From contig NZ_CP015863.1 of NCBI RefSeq assembly GCF_002163755.1, positions 1,116,001 to 1,180,000 on the forward strand: 64,000 bases of DNA, in the 5' to 3' direction. The stretch's first letter is position 1. Every line of letters starts with the position of its first letter. Below, in pieces: positions 63,774-64,000 of this stretch. Under the pieces are notes generated by a model. The model was not told the origin of the DNA. It made no database searches and saw only the letters and a program-made list of their open reading frames with translations. Made by a program: the position numbers and the translations under genes. The DNA is from Vibrio campbellii CAIM 519 = NBRC 15631 = ATCC 25920 (lineage in GTDB: Bacteria; Pseudomonadota; Gammaproteobacteria; Enterobacterales; Vibrionaceae).

Positions 63774-64000
63774 TGAAAACCTTGAGATTGGAGTAAGTTG
63801 TTTGTTTTTTAAGAGTTTAGCGTTATCGACAATCGCTCACAAGCAAGAATCTGCGGCAGTCTCTTACAGAGTGAGGAATAGTGACGAAAAGCCAAAAAAT
63901 TAAGGACGCAATACGCATCCTTAATTAGATTTGAATAGAGGTTAATGTCTTAACGAAGGGAGTGAGTTAAGACAATGTCAGAAATCTCAGTTAATTATGG
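63774..64000. other. upstream region of the three-gene operon and window edge
   Basis: The leftmost part should carry the operon promoter on the minus strand. Hairpins at 63899-63924 (TTAAGGA / TCCTTAA, with a T run on the minus strand) and 63946-63974 (TGTCTTAAC / GTTAAGACA) look like a terminator and a stem of a minus-strand transcript arriving from beyond the window. No coding frame could be followed. Confidence 0.5.

Noticed and set aside
1..64000. CRISPR array, tRNA, rRNA, insertion sequence or phage module
   Set aside because: I saw no regularly spaced repeats, cloverleaf sequences, transposase or integrase coding, or phage structural genes on either strand.

Overview
This window is gamma-proteobacterial chromosome, almost certainly a Vibrio and probably of the Harveyi/parahaemolyticus group. 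The evidence is the protein sequences themselves (OmpU-like porin, DUF3360 carrier, Vibrio-type TfoY, GlgC/GlgA pair, monomeric isocitrate dehydrogenase, Bpt next to Aat) and the order tfoY-purR-torD-torR-elyC-cmoM-mukFEB, which as I recall it is also the V. cholerae order. Placement below genus is inference. I see no rRNA, tRNA, transposase, integrase, phage gene or CRISPR array.

Layout. 1-1.1 kb: end of lpxK, a Trm112-like small protein and kdsB (LPS core/Kdo supply). 1.1-6 kb, minus strand: prkA-yeaH-spoVR stress module. 6.4-14.1 kb, minus strand: yfbU, a CbiM-like membrane protein, pflA, an LpxR-like outer-membrane deacylase, pflB and a DUF3360 carrier (anaerobic pyruvate/formate metabolism), with FNR-like and other palindromes upstream. 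14.6-19.4 kb, plus: a poly-glycine lipoprotein and a basic amino-acid ABC importer. 19.5-24 kb, minus: xthA, then a tightly overlapping tauE-like/priC/ybaM set and dinG. 24.5-30 kb: porin, YccT-like protein, rluE, monomeric icd, cspD. 30.9-35.4 kb: clpS-clpA, infA, bpt-aat, which together form nearly the whole bacterial N-degron pathway. 35.5-45 kb: glycine-zipper protein, aroA, yciN, topA, glgC-glgA, an alpha/beta hydrolase. 45-51 kb, mostly minus: DUF2007 zinc-ribbon protein, TVP38-type membrane protein, tfoY with a c-di-GMP-I riboswitch leader, purR, torD; plus torR; minus elyC. 51.3-58.6 kb: cmoM-mukF-mukE-mukB condensin operon.

The last 5.4 kb is the most unusual part. An AT-rich stretch of about 1.8 kb after mukB carries a secreted sphingomyelinase-C-like protein with a complete set of catalytic residues and base composition unlike its neighbours; it looks acquired. 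Behind it, on the minus strand, is a compact three-gene operon: a lipoprotein with a retropepsin-like DTG motif (PF05618 type), a membrane protein of the inactive-transglutaminase/7TM type, and a RimK-like ATP-grasp ligase. The membership suggests a membrane-linked peptide or amino-acid ligation and processing system whose substrate I cannot identify; it is the best candidate here for a poorly described system.

Gene starts were moved from the longest open frame where homologues, Shine-Dalgarno sites or overlaps argued for it (yeaH, pflB, the ABC substrate-binding and first permease genes, priC, dinG, cspD, clpA, yciN, glgC, glgA, purR, torD, mukE). Families were assigned from memory of protein sequences; no database search was run.
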